Of a stretch of 64,000 nucleotides of DNA, positions 35,748-44,894 are shown one piece after another. Source of the stretch: Ectopseudomonas oleovorans (GTDB lineage: Bacteria; Pseudomonadota; Gammaproteobacteria; Pseudomonadales; Pseudomonadaceae); contig NZ_QASO01000108.1 in NCBI RefSeq assembly GCF_003052605.1, forward strand, positions 1-64,000, read 5' to 3'. Every line of letters starts with the position of its first letter. Within the stretch, counting starts at the first letter, position 1. The translations under genes and the position numbers were made by a program. The notes below the pieces were generated by a model. It saw only the letters and a program-made list of their open reading frames with translations. It was not told where the DNA came from and did not search any database.

Positions 35748-37271
35748 TCAGCGCTCGCGCCTGGAAAAGCTGCCCAGCGCGCGCTCGATGCACTGCATGG
35801 TCTTGCCGAACGCCTGCAGGCAGACGTCATTGAGTGGTTGGCCGCCCTGGTCGGCCACGACCAGCATCACTACCCGACCATTATTGGCCACAGAGCGCAG
35901 CAGCAGATGCTCGCTGGGAAACATGGCCTTGAGGTTGCCTGGCAGCAGTGCCGAAAACTGCGCCACGTTGCTGGGCGTCAGGCGCAGTTGTCCTGGCGCG
36001 CTGAGCAGGCGTTTCAACACCTGACTTTGTGCCGGGTCGAGGCTGAGGGTGGCTGCGCTGGCATTGAGCCCCGCCTGTTGTTGGGTTTGCAGGCGGGTGT
36101 GTTGGCGATCGGCAAGAAGCAGCAGTACGCGCTTCAGGCCGCAGGCCTGCAAGGCGTCGCGGGCGCAGGCAGTCAGCTGCGGCACATTGGCAAAGGTGCT
36201 GGGGTCGGCAAGCAAACGTGCACAGTGCTGGCGCCAGGCGGCAAGGTCATCGCGCTTGGGTGGTGCTGCGGCGCTGACGGCTGGTTTCAGGCGATGGGCG
36301 TCCCATGGCCAGATCAGCGCCTGAGCCGGGTGCCACAGCGCGGGATCGTGAATCAGGCGTGCGCTGCTCACGGCGTGCTGGTGCACTTCCTGTTGCAGCT
36401 CATTCAGAGGGATCTGCAGGTAAAGTCCGGTAAGGCGCTGCCAGCGCAGGCTGTGCGCGGTATCCCAGGCGTGGTGAGCGGATACTGCCAAACCGTTGGC
36501 CAGCAGCACGCAGTTGCTCGGATGGGTGAGCCAGTGGCGCAGGGGGATGTCGGCGTCGAGCATCTGCTGTTGATGCAGGGGATGCTCGTTGTCGCGAGCG
36601 ATGTGCAGCGCCCGGACCAGTTGGCGACGATCACGCTCGAGCAGGCGGTAGCCGCGCACGATCCATTCTGGAAGTCGCCAGCGCTCGGCCAGTTTGACGC
36701 ACAGCTGGATCAAGGTGACGCCGAGCAGCTCTTTCTCGACTGCAGCGGGCCGTTCGCCCTTGAGCAGCACGCGTTGCTCCCAGGCCTCGAACAGCTGCGG
36801 ATGGGCGCACAGCAATGGCCAGATGGGTGAAAGAAACAGCAGGCTGCAGCCGTGCAGTTCATTCCACAGGCGTGCCAGGCGTGCACCGAACAGGCCACGA
36901 GCCTGTTGGCTGGCATGCTGACTGATCAGCAAAATCTGCTTGAATGCTAGAGGGATGTCGCTTTCTGGCAGGGCAGGCGCCTGGCTGAGCAGGGCTTCGC
37001 AGCGGCTCAGGCCCAGGCGCGACAGCGCGGTCTCGATGCTCTCGGCTGGATCGCTGAGGCTGTTGCTCGATTGGTTTGCCTCGCGCAGTACCTGCAGGGC
37101 GAAAGAGGGGCTGGACTCTATCGCCTCGGCAATTTCGCGCCAGGTTCGGCGACTGTCTCCCAGGATGCGACGCAGGCGCAAATGCTGCTGCTGCTCGATA
37201 GGCAGTGGCAACTTGCCCAGATGTTGTACCCAGGTGTCCAGCGTGCGTGGCAGAGACTTTGACGTCGGCAT
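35748..37271 (-). CDS. HDOD-domain signalling protein
   Basis: 507 residues from ATG 37271. The N-terminal half carries the HDOD fold (LGKLPLPIEQQQHLRLRRIL, then EIAEAIESSPSFALQVLREA), which lacks HD catalytic histidines and acts as a signalling scaffold. The C-terminal third (about 365-505: ALQACGLKRVLLLLADRQ, LLRSVANNGRVVMLVVADQ) resembles a GAF-type sensor. The protein is divergent from motAB and next to psd/rhdA. HDOD proteins often act in motility and c-di-GMP networks; a specific role here is inference. Confidence 0.7.
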   Translation of the reverse strand: MPTSKSLPRTLDTWVQHLGKLPLPIEQQQHLRLRRILGDSRRTWREIAEAIESSPSFALQVLREANQSSNSLSDPAESIETALSRLGLSRCEALLSQAPALPESDIPLAFKQILLISQHASQQARGLFGARLARLWNELHGCSLLFLSPIWPLLCAHPQLFEAWEQRVLLKGERPAAVEKELLGVTLIQLCVKLAERWRLPEWIVRGYRLLERDRRQLVRALHIARDNEHPLHQQQMLDADIPLRHWLTHPSNCVLLANGLAVSAHHAWDTAHSLRWQRLTGLYLQIPLNELQQEVHQHAVSSARLIHDPALWHPAQALIWPWDAHRLKPAVSAAAPPKRDDLAAWRQHCARLLADPSTFANVPQLTACARDALQACGLKRVLLLLADRQHTRLQTQQQAGLNASAATLSLDPAQSQVLKRLLSAPGQLRLTPSNVAQFSALLPGNLKAMFPSEHLLLRSVANNGRVVMLVVADQGGQPLNDVCLQAFGKTMQCIERALGSFSRRER

Positions 37272-37309
37272 ATTGGCTCGAGTCGAACTGGCTTTTGACC
37301 ATAACTGGC

Positions 37310-37336
37310 TATAGTCTGGCGTATAAATTCCGATAA
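37310..37336 (+). promoter_or_regulatory. motA: Sigma-28 (FliA)-type promoter of motAB
   Basis: TATAGTCT (37310-37317), an 11-bp spacer and TCCGATAA (37329-37336), against the consensus TAAAGTTT-N11-GCCGATAA: 13 of 16 positions agree with exact spacing. It is 55 bp before motA. Confidence 0.65.
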
Positions 37337-37390
37337 TTAGAAGGGTTGTTTTTAATAACCCGTCCACTAGGCTCTACAAGCGTTCCTTTC

Positions 37391-38242
37391 ATGGTAAAAA
37401 TCATCGGCATCATTGTTGTTTTTGGCTGCGTGCTCGGCGGGTTCATACTCTCGGGTGGGCAGTTCATGGCATTGGTCCACCCCTTCGAGGTTCTGATTAT
37501 TGGCGGCGCGGCGCTGGGTGCATTCCTCCAGGCCAACCCCGGCAGCATGTTCATGCAGGTTTTCAAGAAATCGCTGAGCATGTTTGGCAGTCGCTTTACC
37601 CACGCTTATTACCTCGAAGTGCTCAAACTGCTGTACGAGATCCTCAACAAGAGTCGCCGCGAGGGCATGATGGCCATCGAGGCAGACGTCGAAGATCCCA
37701 ACGCCAGCCCGATCTTCAGCAAGTATCCAGGCGTGCTCAAGGATGCGCGGATGACTGCATTCATCTGCGATTACCTGCGCATCATGTCTTCCGGCAACAT
37801 GGCGCCGCACGAACTCGAAGGCCTGTTCGACATGGAACTGGCCAGTCTCAAGGAGGAAGTGGAGCACCCGGCGCACGCCGTGGCCAAGGTCGCCGACGGC
37901 ATGCCGGCCATGGGTATCGTCGCGGCCGTGCTGGGCATCGTGATCACCATGTCGATCCTCGCCGAGGCGGACAACGCGCAGATCGGTGAAAAGGTGGGTA
38001 CTGCCCTTGTCGGTACCTTCCTCGGCATTCTCGCGTCCTACGGTTTCTTTGGCCCACTGTCGAACGCCCTTGAGCATGATGCCAAGGAAGAGCTGAATCT
38101 CTACGAAGCGATCAAGGCGACCCTGGTTGCATCGGCGTCCGGCATGCCGCCGACCCTGGCTGTAGAGTTCGGGCGAAAGGTGTTGTATCCGGCGCATCGT
38201 CCGAGCTTCAGCGAGCTCGAACAGGCCATGCGCGGCAGCTAA
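37391..38242 (+). CDS. motA: Flagellar motor stator subunit MotA
   Basis: 283 residues from ATG 37391, with four transmembrane segments (residues ~2-20, 31-50, 170-195, 200-225) and a cytoplasmic loop that contacts FliG. VADGMPAMGIVAAVLGIVIT carries the conserved prolines of the proton path. With MotB it forms the proton-driven stator. The pair stands away from the other flagellar genes and is preceded by a FliA-type promoter. MotB follows 3 bp later. Confidence 0.95.
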   Translation: MVKIIGIIVVFGCVLGGFILSGGQFMALVHPFEVLIIGGAALGAFLQANPGSMFMQVFKKSLSMFGSRFTHAYYLEVLKLLYEILNKSRREGMMAIEADVEDPNASPIFSKYPGVLKDARMTAFICDYLRIMSSGNMAPHELEGLFDMELASLKEEVEHPAHAVAKVADGMPAMGIVAAVLGIVITMSILAEADNAQIGEKVGTALVGTFLGILASYGFFGPLSNALEHDAKEELNLYEAIKATLVASASGMPPTLAVEFGRKVLYPAHRPSFSELEQAMRGS

Positions 38243-38245
38243 GCC

Positions 38246-39241
38246 ATGGAAAATAACCAACCTATCATCGTCAAGCGGGTCAAAAAGACCGCTGGCGGAC
38301 ACCATGGCGGTGCCTGGAAGATCGCTTTTGCCGACTTCGCAATCGCCATGATGGCGTTCTTCCTGGTCATGTGGCTGATGACATCGGCCACTCCGGAACA
38401 GAAGAAAGCCATTTCCGGCTATTTCCAGGATCCGATCGGTTTCACCGAGAGTGCCAGTCCATACGTTATCGACCTGGGCGGCACGCCTACGCCAGCGCCC
38501 GAGCGCACTCTCAATCCGGACATCTCCGAGACGCCGGAGAGTCAACCGGATGAGTCCGGCGTCAGCACCGATCAGATCGAAACCCTGGCTGAAAAGATGG
38601 AGCAGGAACGTCTGGAGCTGCTGTTGCAGGAGCTGCAGAACAAGGTCGAAGAGAATCCCGAGCTGCAGCGTTTCAAGGACCAGATACTGTTCGAAATCAC
38701 CCAGGATGGCCTGCGCATCCAGATCATGGACGCCGAGAATCGACCGATGTTCGCCCTCGGTAGTGCCAGTCTTCAGCCCTATTTCGAAGACATCCTGCTG
38801 GCCATGGCCGACACCATTCGCGCGGTGCCGAACAAGATCAGCATCAGCGGTCACACCGATGCCAAGCCGTTCGTAGGGCGCGGCGATTTCGGCAACTGGG
38901 AGCTGTCATCCGACCGTGCCAACGCCGCGAGGCGCACATTGGTGGCGGGCGGCTACCCGGACGAGCAGGTGGCGCAGGTGGTCGGCTATGCCTCGTCGGC
39001 GCTGTTCGACCGCGAGGACCCATTCAATCCGGTCAATCGGCGCATCGATATCGTTGTGCTGACCAAGAAGGCGCAGCGCGCCATCGAGGGCGAACAAGGC
39101 GTTGAGGAAGGCGCTGCGCCCGCGCCAGGCGAAGCTCCGGCGGACGCGGCGAGTGAACCGCTAGCGCCAGAGCAACTGCAGCAGCGCCTGAATATCTTCG
39201 AAGAAGGCGCCTTGCAGTTCGATCAACTGAATAATCAGTAA
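38246..39241 (+). CDS. motB: Flagellar motor stator subunit MotB
   Basis: 331 residues. One membrane helix holds the proton-binding aspartate ([20 protein letters not shown]). A plug/linker is followed by an OmpA-like peptidoglycan-binding domain ([37 protein letters not shown]). A ~60-residue acidic, alanine/proline-rich tail follows. Its last 7 bp overlap the end of the convergent rsgA. Confidence 0.95.
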   Translation: MENNQPIIVKRVKKTAGGHHGGAWKIAFADFAIAMMAFFLVMWLMTSATPEQKKAISGYFQDPIGFTESASPYVIDLGGTPTPAPERTLNPDISETPESQPDESGVSTDQIETLAEKMEQERLELLLQELQNKVEENPELQRFKDQILFEITQDGLRIQIMDAENRPMFALGSASLQPYFEDILLAMADTIRAVPNKISISGHTDAKPFVGRGDFGNWELSSDRANAARRTLVAGGYPDEQVAQVVGYASSALFDREDPFNPVNRRIDIVVLTKKAQRAIEGEQGVEEGAAPAPGEAPADAASEPLAPEQLQQRLNIFEEGALQFDQLNNQ

Positions 39242-40266
39242 TCGTCTTCCGGTAGGCTGGCGATGATGTGTCGGTAGCTGGCCATGCGCTGTGGCTGCAC
39301 GCGGCCGTCTTCCAGGGCCTGCAAAAGCGCACACCCGGGTTCGCGATCATGCTTGCAGTCACGGAAGCGGCAGCGCCCGAGTAGGTCGTGGAATTCGATG
39401 AAGCCCGCTTCCACGTCATCACGACTGACATGGCCGAGGCCGAATTCGCGAATGCCCGGGGAGTCGATCAATTGGCCACCACCGGGAAAGTGGAAAAGCC
39501 GTGCGGTGGTGGTGGTGTGCGTCCCCTTGCCGGTCAACTCCGACAGCGCGCCGACACGCGTATCGACACCGGGCAGTAGGCTGTTGACCAAGGATGACTT
39601 GCCCACGCCAGATTGGCCGACGAATACGCTGACGTTTCCGTTCAGGCGATGTTTCAGCTGCTCCATGCCATCGCCCTGATGGGCCGAGACTTCCAGCAGT
39701 GGGTACTCGAGCTCACGATAGACCTTGAGCAGCGCGTCCAGCGCTACCTGGTTCTGCTCATCGATCAGATCGGCCTTGTTCAGCAGCAGTAGCGGGCGAA
39801 TGCCCGCGTGCTCGGCGGCAACCAGATAACGGTCGATCAGGTTGGCGTGCGGCTCGGGCAGCGGCGCGAAGACGATGACGATCTGGTCGACGTTGGCCGC
39901 CACCGGCTTGAGTTGGCCGCGCATGTCGGGGCGGCACAGTTCGCTGTTTCTCGGCAGTTGCGCGACGATGACGCCGTCACCCTGATTGCCGGGGCGCCAG
40001 ACCACCTGATCACCGGTGACCAGTGCCGGCAGGTTGGCGCGCAGGTGGCAGCGAAACACCTGGCCGGCCATCTCGCCCTGCAAACCTTCGATTTCCACCT
40101 GTACGCCGAAGTGGGCGATTACCAGGCCGGTCTGTTCCGGGCCGAGGTCACCGCCTTCCAGTGCTTCCATTGCTCGCGATTCACGCTTGGCGGCGCGCTC
40201 GGCGCGCTCGCCTTGAATCTTTTCGATCCGCCAGTTCTGGCGGCGGTTGAGTTGGCGTTTGGCCAT
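39235..40266 (-). CDS. rsgA: Small ribosomal subunit biogenesis GTPase RsgA
   Basis: 343 residues. N-terminal OB fold, then a circularly permuted GTPase with motifs in the order G4 ([10 protein letters not shown]), G1 ([17 protein letters not shown]), G3 ([10 protein letters not shown]), and a C-terminal zinc-binding region ([20 protein letters not shown]). It assists late 30S assembly. It is convergent with motB and overlaps it by 7 bp, so no terminator separates them. Confidence 0.96.
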   Translation of the reverse strand: MAKRQLNRRQNWRIEKIQGERAERAAKRESRAMEALEGGDLGPEQTGLVIAHFGVQVEIEGLQGEMAGQVFRCHLRANLPALVTGDQVVWRPGNQGDGVIVAQLPRNSELCRPDMRGQLKPVAANVDQIVIVFAPLPEPHANLIDRYLVAAEHAGIRPLLLLNKADLIDEQNQVALDALLKVYRELEYPLLEVSAHQGDGMEQLKHRLNGNVSVFVGQSGVGKSSLVNSLLPGVDTRVGALSELTGKGTHTTTTARLFHFPGGGQLIDSPGIREFGLGHVSRDDVEAGFIEFHDLLGRCRFRDCKHDREPGCALLQALEDGRVQPQRMASYRHIIASLPEDDY

Positions 40267-40353
40267 GGAGCATCCGGGTAGTGGAGTGTTGATCGCGGCG
40301 AGTTTAGCATGAGCGCTCGGCGGCCATTCGGCTGTCAGGAACAGAGGTCGGGA

Positions 40354-41148
40354 ATGACGGCAGGCGAGGAACGAACGGTGCTGCGGCTACCGTTATTGCG
40401 CGCTCTTTTAGCGCAGGGTCTGGCCTTGGCGCTGGTGGTGGTGCTGGTCTATCTGCTGGCGTTGCTGCCCTGGCGCATGTCGTTGTTTTCGGTGGCGCTG
40501 CTGCAAGGTGTTGTGGCCGCCGGGATCGGCTGGCGCTTGGGCCTGTCACGCTGGTGGTTGTGGATCAATCTGGCGTTTCTGCCCGCGCTGCTGGTGATGC
40601 AGCGCGCCGATTTACCGGCCTGGTTGTTCCTGCTGGGCTTCGTCCTGCTGCTACTGGTCAACTGGAACAGTCTGCGCGAACAGGTGCCGCTCTACCTGAG
40701 TGGGCGCAAGGCGCAGCAACGCTTGCAGCAGTGCTTGAGCGAGCGTGAGCCGCCGCTGCGCTTTGTTGACCTGGGTTGTGGTACTGCTGGCACGGTGCTA
40801 CAGCTGGCCAGACGGTTTCCGCGCGGGCAGTTCGTTGGTGTCGAGACGGCGCCGCTGCTCTTCGTTTTCGCCTGGCTACGCTGCCTGCTACAGGAGAACT
40901 GCAGCATTCGTTATCGGAGTCTGTGGCAGGTCGAGCTCGGCGACTTCGATGTCGTCTACTGCTTTCTCTCGCCGGTGCCGATGGCGCGCCTGTGGAACAA
41001 GGCGCAAGTCGAGATGCACGCCAATAGCTGGCTGATCAGCAACACCTTCGAGATTCCGGGCGTGCCGGCTGATCGCGAGCTCGAGATCAACGAAGGACGG
41101 CAAACGTCCCTGTTTCTCTGGCACATGAAGGGCGCTGAGATCCGCTAG
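40354..41148 (+). CDS. Membrane-anchored class I SAM methyltransferase-like protein
   Basis: 264 residues from ATG 40354. The N-terminal ~115 residues hold three or four hydrophobic helices ([56 protein letters not shown]). A Rossmann-type methyltransferase follows with motif [20 protein letters not shown] and the acidic end of strand 2 in FVGVETAP. The substrate is unknown; it may be a lipid or membrane-proximal molecule. It lies between rsgA and orn, as in other Pseudomonas. Confidence 0.7.
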   Translation: MTAGEERTVLRLPLLRALLAQGLALALVVVLVYLLALLPWRMSLFSVALLQGVVAAGIGWRLGLSRWWLWINLAFLPALLVMQRADLPAWLFLLGFVLLLLVNWNSLREQVPLYLSGRKAQQRLQQCLSEREPPLRFVDLGCGTAGTVLQLARRFPRGQFVGVETAPLLFVFAWLRCLLQENCSIRYRSLWQVELGDFDVVYCFLSPVPMARLWNKAQVEMHANSWLISNTFEIPGVPADRELEINEGRQTSLFLWHMKGAEIR

Positions 41149-41177
41149 ACTTGGCGCCTGAGCCAAGGAGCCTAACC

Positions 41178-41720
41178 ATGCAAAACCCCAACAACCTGAT
41201 CTGGATCGACCTGGAGATGACCGGCCTGGAGCCGGAGCGTGACGTGATCATCGAGATGGCCACCATCGTCACCGACAGCGAGCTGAACGTGTTGGCCGAA
41301 GGCCCGGTGATCGCCGTTCACCAGAGCGACGAGGCTCTGGCCGGCATGGACGAATGGAACACCCGCACCCATGGCCAGAGCGGCCTGACCCAGCGCGTGC
41401 GTGAAAGCAAGATCGACACGGCGGCGGCCGAAGCACAGACCATCGCCTTCCTCGAACAGTGGGTGCCCAAGGGCCAGTCGCCGATCTGCGGCAACAGCAT
41501 CGGCCAGGATCGCCGCTTTCTCTACAAGTACATGCCGGCCCTGGAAGCCTACTTCCACTACCGCTACCTGGACGTCTCGACCCTGAAGATCCTCGCCGGC
41601 CTGTGGGCGCCGCAGGTCAGGGACAGCTTCCAGAAAACCGCCACCCACCAGGCGCTGGACGATATCCGTGAGTCCATCGCCGAGTTGCGCCACTACCGTG
41701 AGCATTTCCTCAAGGTGTAA
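41178..41720 (+). CDS. orn: Oligoribonuclease Orn
   Basis: 180 residues from ATG 41178 with AAGGAG upstream. A DEDDh 3'-5' exonuclease: [10 protein letters not shown] (D11, E13), [11 protein letters not shown] (D), and [11 protein letters not shown] (H, D). It degrades 2-5-nt RNAs and finishes c-di-GMP breakdown by cleaving pGpG. It is essential in many pseudomonads. Confidence 0.96.
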   Translation: MQNPNNLIWIDLEMTGLEPERDVIIEMATIVTDSELNVLAEGPVIAVHQSDEALAGMDEWNTRTHGQSGLTQRVRESKIDTAAAEAQTIAFLEQWVPKGQSPICGNSIGQDRRFLYKYMPALEAYFHYRYLDVSTLKILAGLWAPQVRDSFQKTATHQALDDIRESIAELRHYREHFLKV

Positions 41721-41748
41721 ATGAGCCACCCCGGCGCGTCGCGCGTGC

Positions 41749-41808
41749 GTAGCCCAGATGTAATCCGGGCAAACGGGCGGCGCCACTCCCGGATTTCGTC
41801 CAGGCTAC
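41749..41808. repeat. REP-like inverted repeat between orn and queG, overlapping the queG stop
   Basis: Left arm starting GTAGCCCAGATG (41749-41769) and right arm 41788-41808 match at 17 of 21 positions. The CTA at 41805-41807 in the right arm is the TAG stop of queG. Confidence 0.75.
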
Positions 41809-42869
41809 AAAGCGCCGTGCCGCTCCAGGGCCCACGCCACATGCTCGCGCACTAGCGCTGAAGGGTGTTCGCGGCGCGCCTGCAGAGCCTGTAGTACCGG
41901 GATGGTGGAGGGCGCATTGCCCAGGCCGACCGCCAGGTTACGCAGCCAGCGCTCGTAGCCGGCACGGCGTAGCGGCGAGCCTTCGGTGCGGCTGAGAAAC
42001 TCCTCTTCCGTCCACATGAACAGCTCGGCCAGGCCGCTGTTGTCCAGGCCGTGGCGCGGCTGGAAGTCGCCCTGTTCGGTGGGGCGAGCGAAGCGATTCC
42101 AGGGGCAGACGATCTGACAGTCGTCGCAGCCGAACACCCGGTTGCCGATGGGCGCACGCAACTCTTCGGGGATCGAGCCTTTCAGCTCGATGGTCAGGTA
42201 GGAAATGCAGCGCCGGGCATCCAGCGCGTAGGGCCCGGCGAAGGCCGCAGTGGGGCAGATATCCATGCACGCGCTGCAGCGCCCGCAATGCTCGCTGGCG
42301 TGTGGGACATCCACCGGCAGTGGCAGGTCGACGAACAGCTCGCCGAGAAAGAAATAGCTGCCGGCCTTGCGGTTGAGCACCAGGGTGTTCTTGCCGATCC
42401 AGCCGAGACCGGCTTTTTCGGCGATGGCCTTTTCCAGCACCGGGGCGCTGTCGACGAAGGCGCGGTAGCCGAACGGACCGATCTGCTGCTGGATGCGTTC
42501 GGCCAGTTGTTGCAAGCGCTTGCGGATCAGTTTGTGGTAGTCGCGGCCCAGGGCGTAGCGCGACACGTAGGCCTGTTCCGGCTCGTTGAGGCGCTGGGCC
42601 ATCTGCGTGTCGCCGGGCAGGTAGTCCATGCGCAGCGACACCACGCGCAGGGTGCCAGGTACCAGTTCGTCCGGGTGTGAGCGCTTGCTGCCGTGGGCGG
42701 CCATGTAGTCCATCTCGCCCTGATAGCCGGCTGCCAGCCAGCGTTGCAGGTGCGCCTCGTGTTCGCCCAGCTCGACATCGGTGATGCCGACTTGCTGAAA
42801 GCCCAGCTCACGCCCCCAGTCCTTGATGGACAGGGCCAGAGCATTGAGGTCGAGGGTTTGATCGGACAT
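41805..42869 (-). CDS. queG: Epoxyqueuosine reductase QueG
   Basis: 354 residues from ATG 42869. Two [4Fe-4S] motifs are visible (CGRCSACMDICPTAAF, and CDDCQIVCPWN), plus the cobalamin-binding region and GLGWIGKNTLVLN. A C-terminal HEAT-like stretch follows. It carries out the last step of queuosine synthesis in tRNA wobble position 34. Divergent from nnr. Its TAG stop lies in a repeat arm. Confidence 0.95.
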   Translation of the reverse strand: MSDQTLDLNALALSIKDWGRELGFQQVGITDVELGEHEAHLQRWLAAGYQGEMDYMAAHGSKRSHPDELVPGTLRVVSLRMDYLPGDTQMAQRLNEPEQAYVSRYALGRDYHKLIRKRLQQLAERIQQQIGPFGYRAFVDSAPVLEKAIAEKAGLGWIGKNTLVLNRKAGSYFFLGELFVDLPLPVDVPHASEHCGRCSACMDICPTAAFAGPYALDARRCISYLTIELKGSIPEELRAPIGNRVFGCDDCQIVCPWNRFARPTEQGDFQPRHGLDNSGLAELFMWTEEEFLSRTEGSPLRRAGYERWLRNLAVGLGNAPSTIPVLQALQARREHPSALVREHVAWALERHGAL

Positions 42870-42929
42870 GGGCGGGCGCAGGCGATGGACGTAGGTATAA
42901 TTCTGCCAGACATCCGTGGTGAGCGAGCC

Positions 42930-44429
42930 ATGCATCTACTACCAGCCTCTTTACCGTTGAGCCTGCACAGTGCCGAACAGGTGCGTGCGCTGGATGCGCA
43001 GTTGATCGCCGCCGGCACGCCCGGTTTCGAGTTGATGCAACGCGCCGCCCACGCGGCCTGGCGCGCCTTGCGCAGACGCTGGCCGGATGCCGGCGAAATC
43101 ACCGTGCTGGCCGGGCGTGGTAACAATGCCGGTGACGGCTACCTGATTGCGGCTCTGGCTCAGCGTACCGGTTGGCGCGTGCGCGTGCTGGCGGTGGGTG
43201 ATCCTGCTGCTCTGAGTGGCGATGCTGAGCAGGCCTGCGCCGAGGCGCGAAGGGCGGGCGTGGATGTGCTGCCCTGGAGCGAATGCGCGCCACTGGCTGG
43301 CATCGTGGTCGATGCGATGCTCGGCACGGGGCTGGCTGGTGCGGTGCGTGAGCCTTATGCCCAGGCGATGCGCATGCTCAACCAGAGTGGCTTGCCGGTG
43401 CTGGCGGTGGATATTCCTTCTGGTTTGCACGCCGATAGCGGCGCGCGCCTGGGGGTGGCGGTGCGCGCCGACCTGACGGTGACCTTTATCGCGCTCAAGC
43501 TCGGCCTGTTCACGGGTGTCGGCCCGCAGTTGTGCGGCGAGTTGCAGTTCGACGATCTACAGGGCGACGCTGAGCTATTGGCTCGGGCGCCCAGCGTGGC
43601 GCAGCGTCTCGATCCAGCTAACCTGCCGCGTCTGGCCGCCCGCTCGCCAGTGGCACACAAGGGTCAGTTCGGTCACCTGCTGGTAGTTGGGGGTGACCTG
43701 GGAATGGGCGGCGCTGCGTTGCTGTGCGCCGATAGCGCGCTGCGTGCCGGTGCCGGGTTAGTGTCGTTGGCCACGCGCGCTGAACATGTTGCTGCCGCCC
43801 TGGTACGTCGGCCAGAAATCATGTGTGCCGCGCTAGCCTCGGCCAATCAGTTGCTGAGACTGGTCGAGCGCGCCGATGTCTGCGTGGTAGGGCCTGGCCT
43901 GGGTCAGGGGGCCTGGAGCCGTAGTTTGCTGTCTGGCGTGGCGGGTAGCGATCAGCCGCAGGTATGGGATGCCGATGCGTTGAATCTGCTTGCGGCTGGG
44001 CAGGTCAGTGCTCCGCGTCATGGCGTGTTGACGCCGCATCCGGGTGAAGCGGCGCGTTTGCTGGGTATCGATACCGCAAGCGTGCAGGCTGATCGGCCGG
44101 CTGCCGTGCGGGCCCTGGCGCAACGTTTTGGTCTGGTGGTAGTGCTCAAGGGCGCCGGTAGTCTGGTCGCCGCGCCGGATGGACGTCTGGCGCTGTGTGA
44201 TCGCGGCCATCCAGCGATGGCAGGAGCCGGCTTGGGTGATGTTCTGGCTGGATTGATTGGTGCGCTGCTAGCGCAGGGCATGGCCGCGTATGATGCGGCC
44301 TGCCTGGCGGTATGGCTGCATGCACGTGCCGGTGAGGTGCTGGCTGCGCAGGGGCGCGGGCTGGCTGCCGGTGATCTGCCCTGTACCATTCGTCAGTTAT
44401 TGGAGGAGGTGTGTCCTTGTACGAAGTGA
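42930..44429 (+). CDS. nnr: Bifunctional NAD(P)H-hydrate epimerase / ADP-dependent dehydratase
   Basis: 499 residues from ATG 42930. The N-terminal epimerase (YjeF_N) has VLAGRGNNAGDGYLIA and VDIPSGLHADSG; the C-terminal dehydratase has GHLLVVGGDLGMGGAAL, LTPHPGEAARLL and GAGLGDVLAGLIGALLAQG. It repairs damaged NADHX/NADPHX. Divergent from queG and overlapping tsaE by 19 bp, as in E. coli yjeF-tsaE-amiB-mutL-miaA-hfq-hflX. Confidence 0.96.
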   Translation: MHLLPASLPLSLHSAEQVRALDAQLIAAGTPGFELMQRAAHAAWRALRRRWPDAGEITVLAGRGNNAGDGYLIAALAQRTGWRVRVLAVGDPAALSGDAEQACAEARRAGVDVLPWSECAPLAGIVVDAMLGTGLAGAVREPYAQAMRMLNQSGLPVLAVDIPSGLHADSGARLGVAVRADLTVTFIALKLGLFTGVGPQLCGELQFDDLQGDAELLARAPSVAQRLDPANLPRLAARSPVAHKGQFGHLLVVGGDLGMGGAALLCADSALRAGAGLVSLATRAEHVAAALVRRPEIMCAALASANQLLRLVERADVCVVGPGLGQGAWSRSLLSGVAGSDQPQVWDADALNLLAAGQVSAPRHGVLTPHPGEAARLLGIDTASVQADRPAAVRALAQRFGLVVVLKGAGSLVAAPDGRLALCDRGHPAMAGAGLGDVLAGLIGALLAQGMAAYDAACLAVWLHARAGEVLAAQGRGLAAGDLPCTIRQLLEEVCPCTK

Positions 44430-44884
44430 GATTCGAGGCGGCCGACGAGGCTGCGATGCTGGCGTTGGGCGCGTCGATCGCCGAGGTCAGTGGAGGTGTC
44501 GGCACGATTTATCTGCATGGTGATCTGGGGGCCGGCAAGACCACCCTGTCACGCGGTATTCTGCGCGGCCTGGGCCATGTCGGGGCAGTCAAGAGCCCGA
44601 CCTTCACCCTGGTCGAACCCTATGAGATTGGTGGCGTACGCGCCTTCCACTTCGACCTGTATCGCCTGGTCGATCCCGAGGAGCTTGAGTTTCTCGGGAT
44701 TCGCGATTACTTCGAAGGTGCCGCTCTGTGCCTGATCGAGTGGCCGCAGCGTGGCGCGGGCGTTTTGCCAAAGCCCGACCTGGACATTACCATTAGCCCT
44801 CAAGCGAGCGGCCGTTCGCTGTTGCTGCAGGGGTATGGGGCTCGAGGGGAGGCCTGGTGCAAGGCCCTGAGCAGCAAGGAATGA
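44411..44884 (+). CDS. tsaE: tRNA threonylcarbamoyladenosine ATPase TsaE
   Basis: 157 residues from a GTG at 44411 inside the nnr end; GGAGGAGG stands just upstream. Walker A is HGDLGAGKTTLSRG, followed by KSPTFTLVEPYE and FHFDLYRL. It partners TsaB/TsaD in t6A synthesis at position 37 of ANN-decoding tRNAs. The overlap with nnr suggests translational coupling. Confidence 0.95.
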   Translation: MSLYEVRFEAADEAAMLALGASIAEVSGGVGTIYLHGDLGAGKTTLSRGILRGLGHVGAVKSPTFTLVEPYEIGGVRAFHFDLYRLVDPEELEFLGIRDYFEGAALCLIEWPQRGAGVLPKPDLDITISPQASGRSLLLQGYGARGEAWCKALSSKE

Positions 44885-44894
44885 ATAAGAAGCG

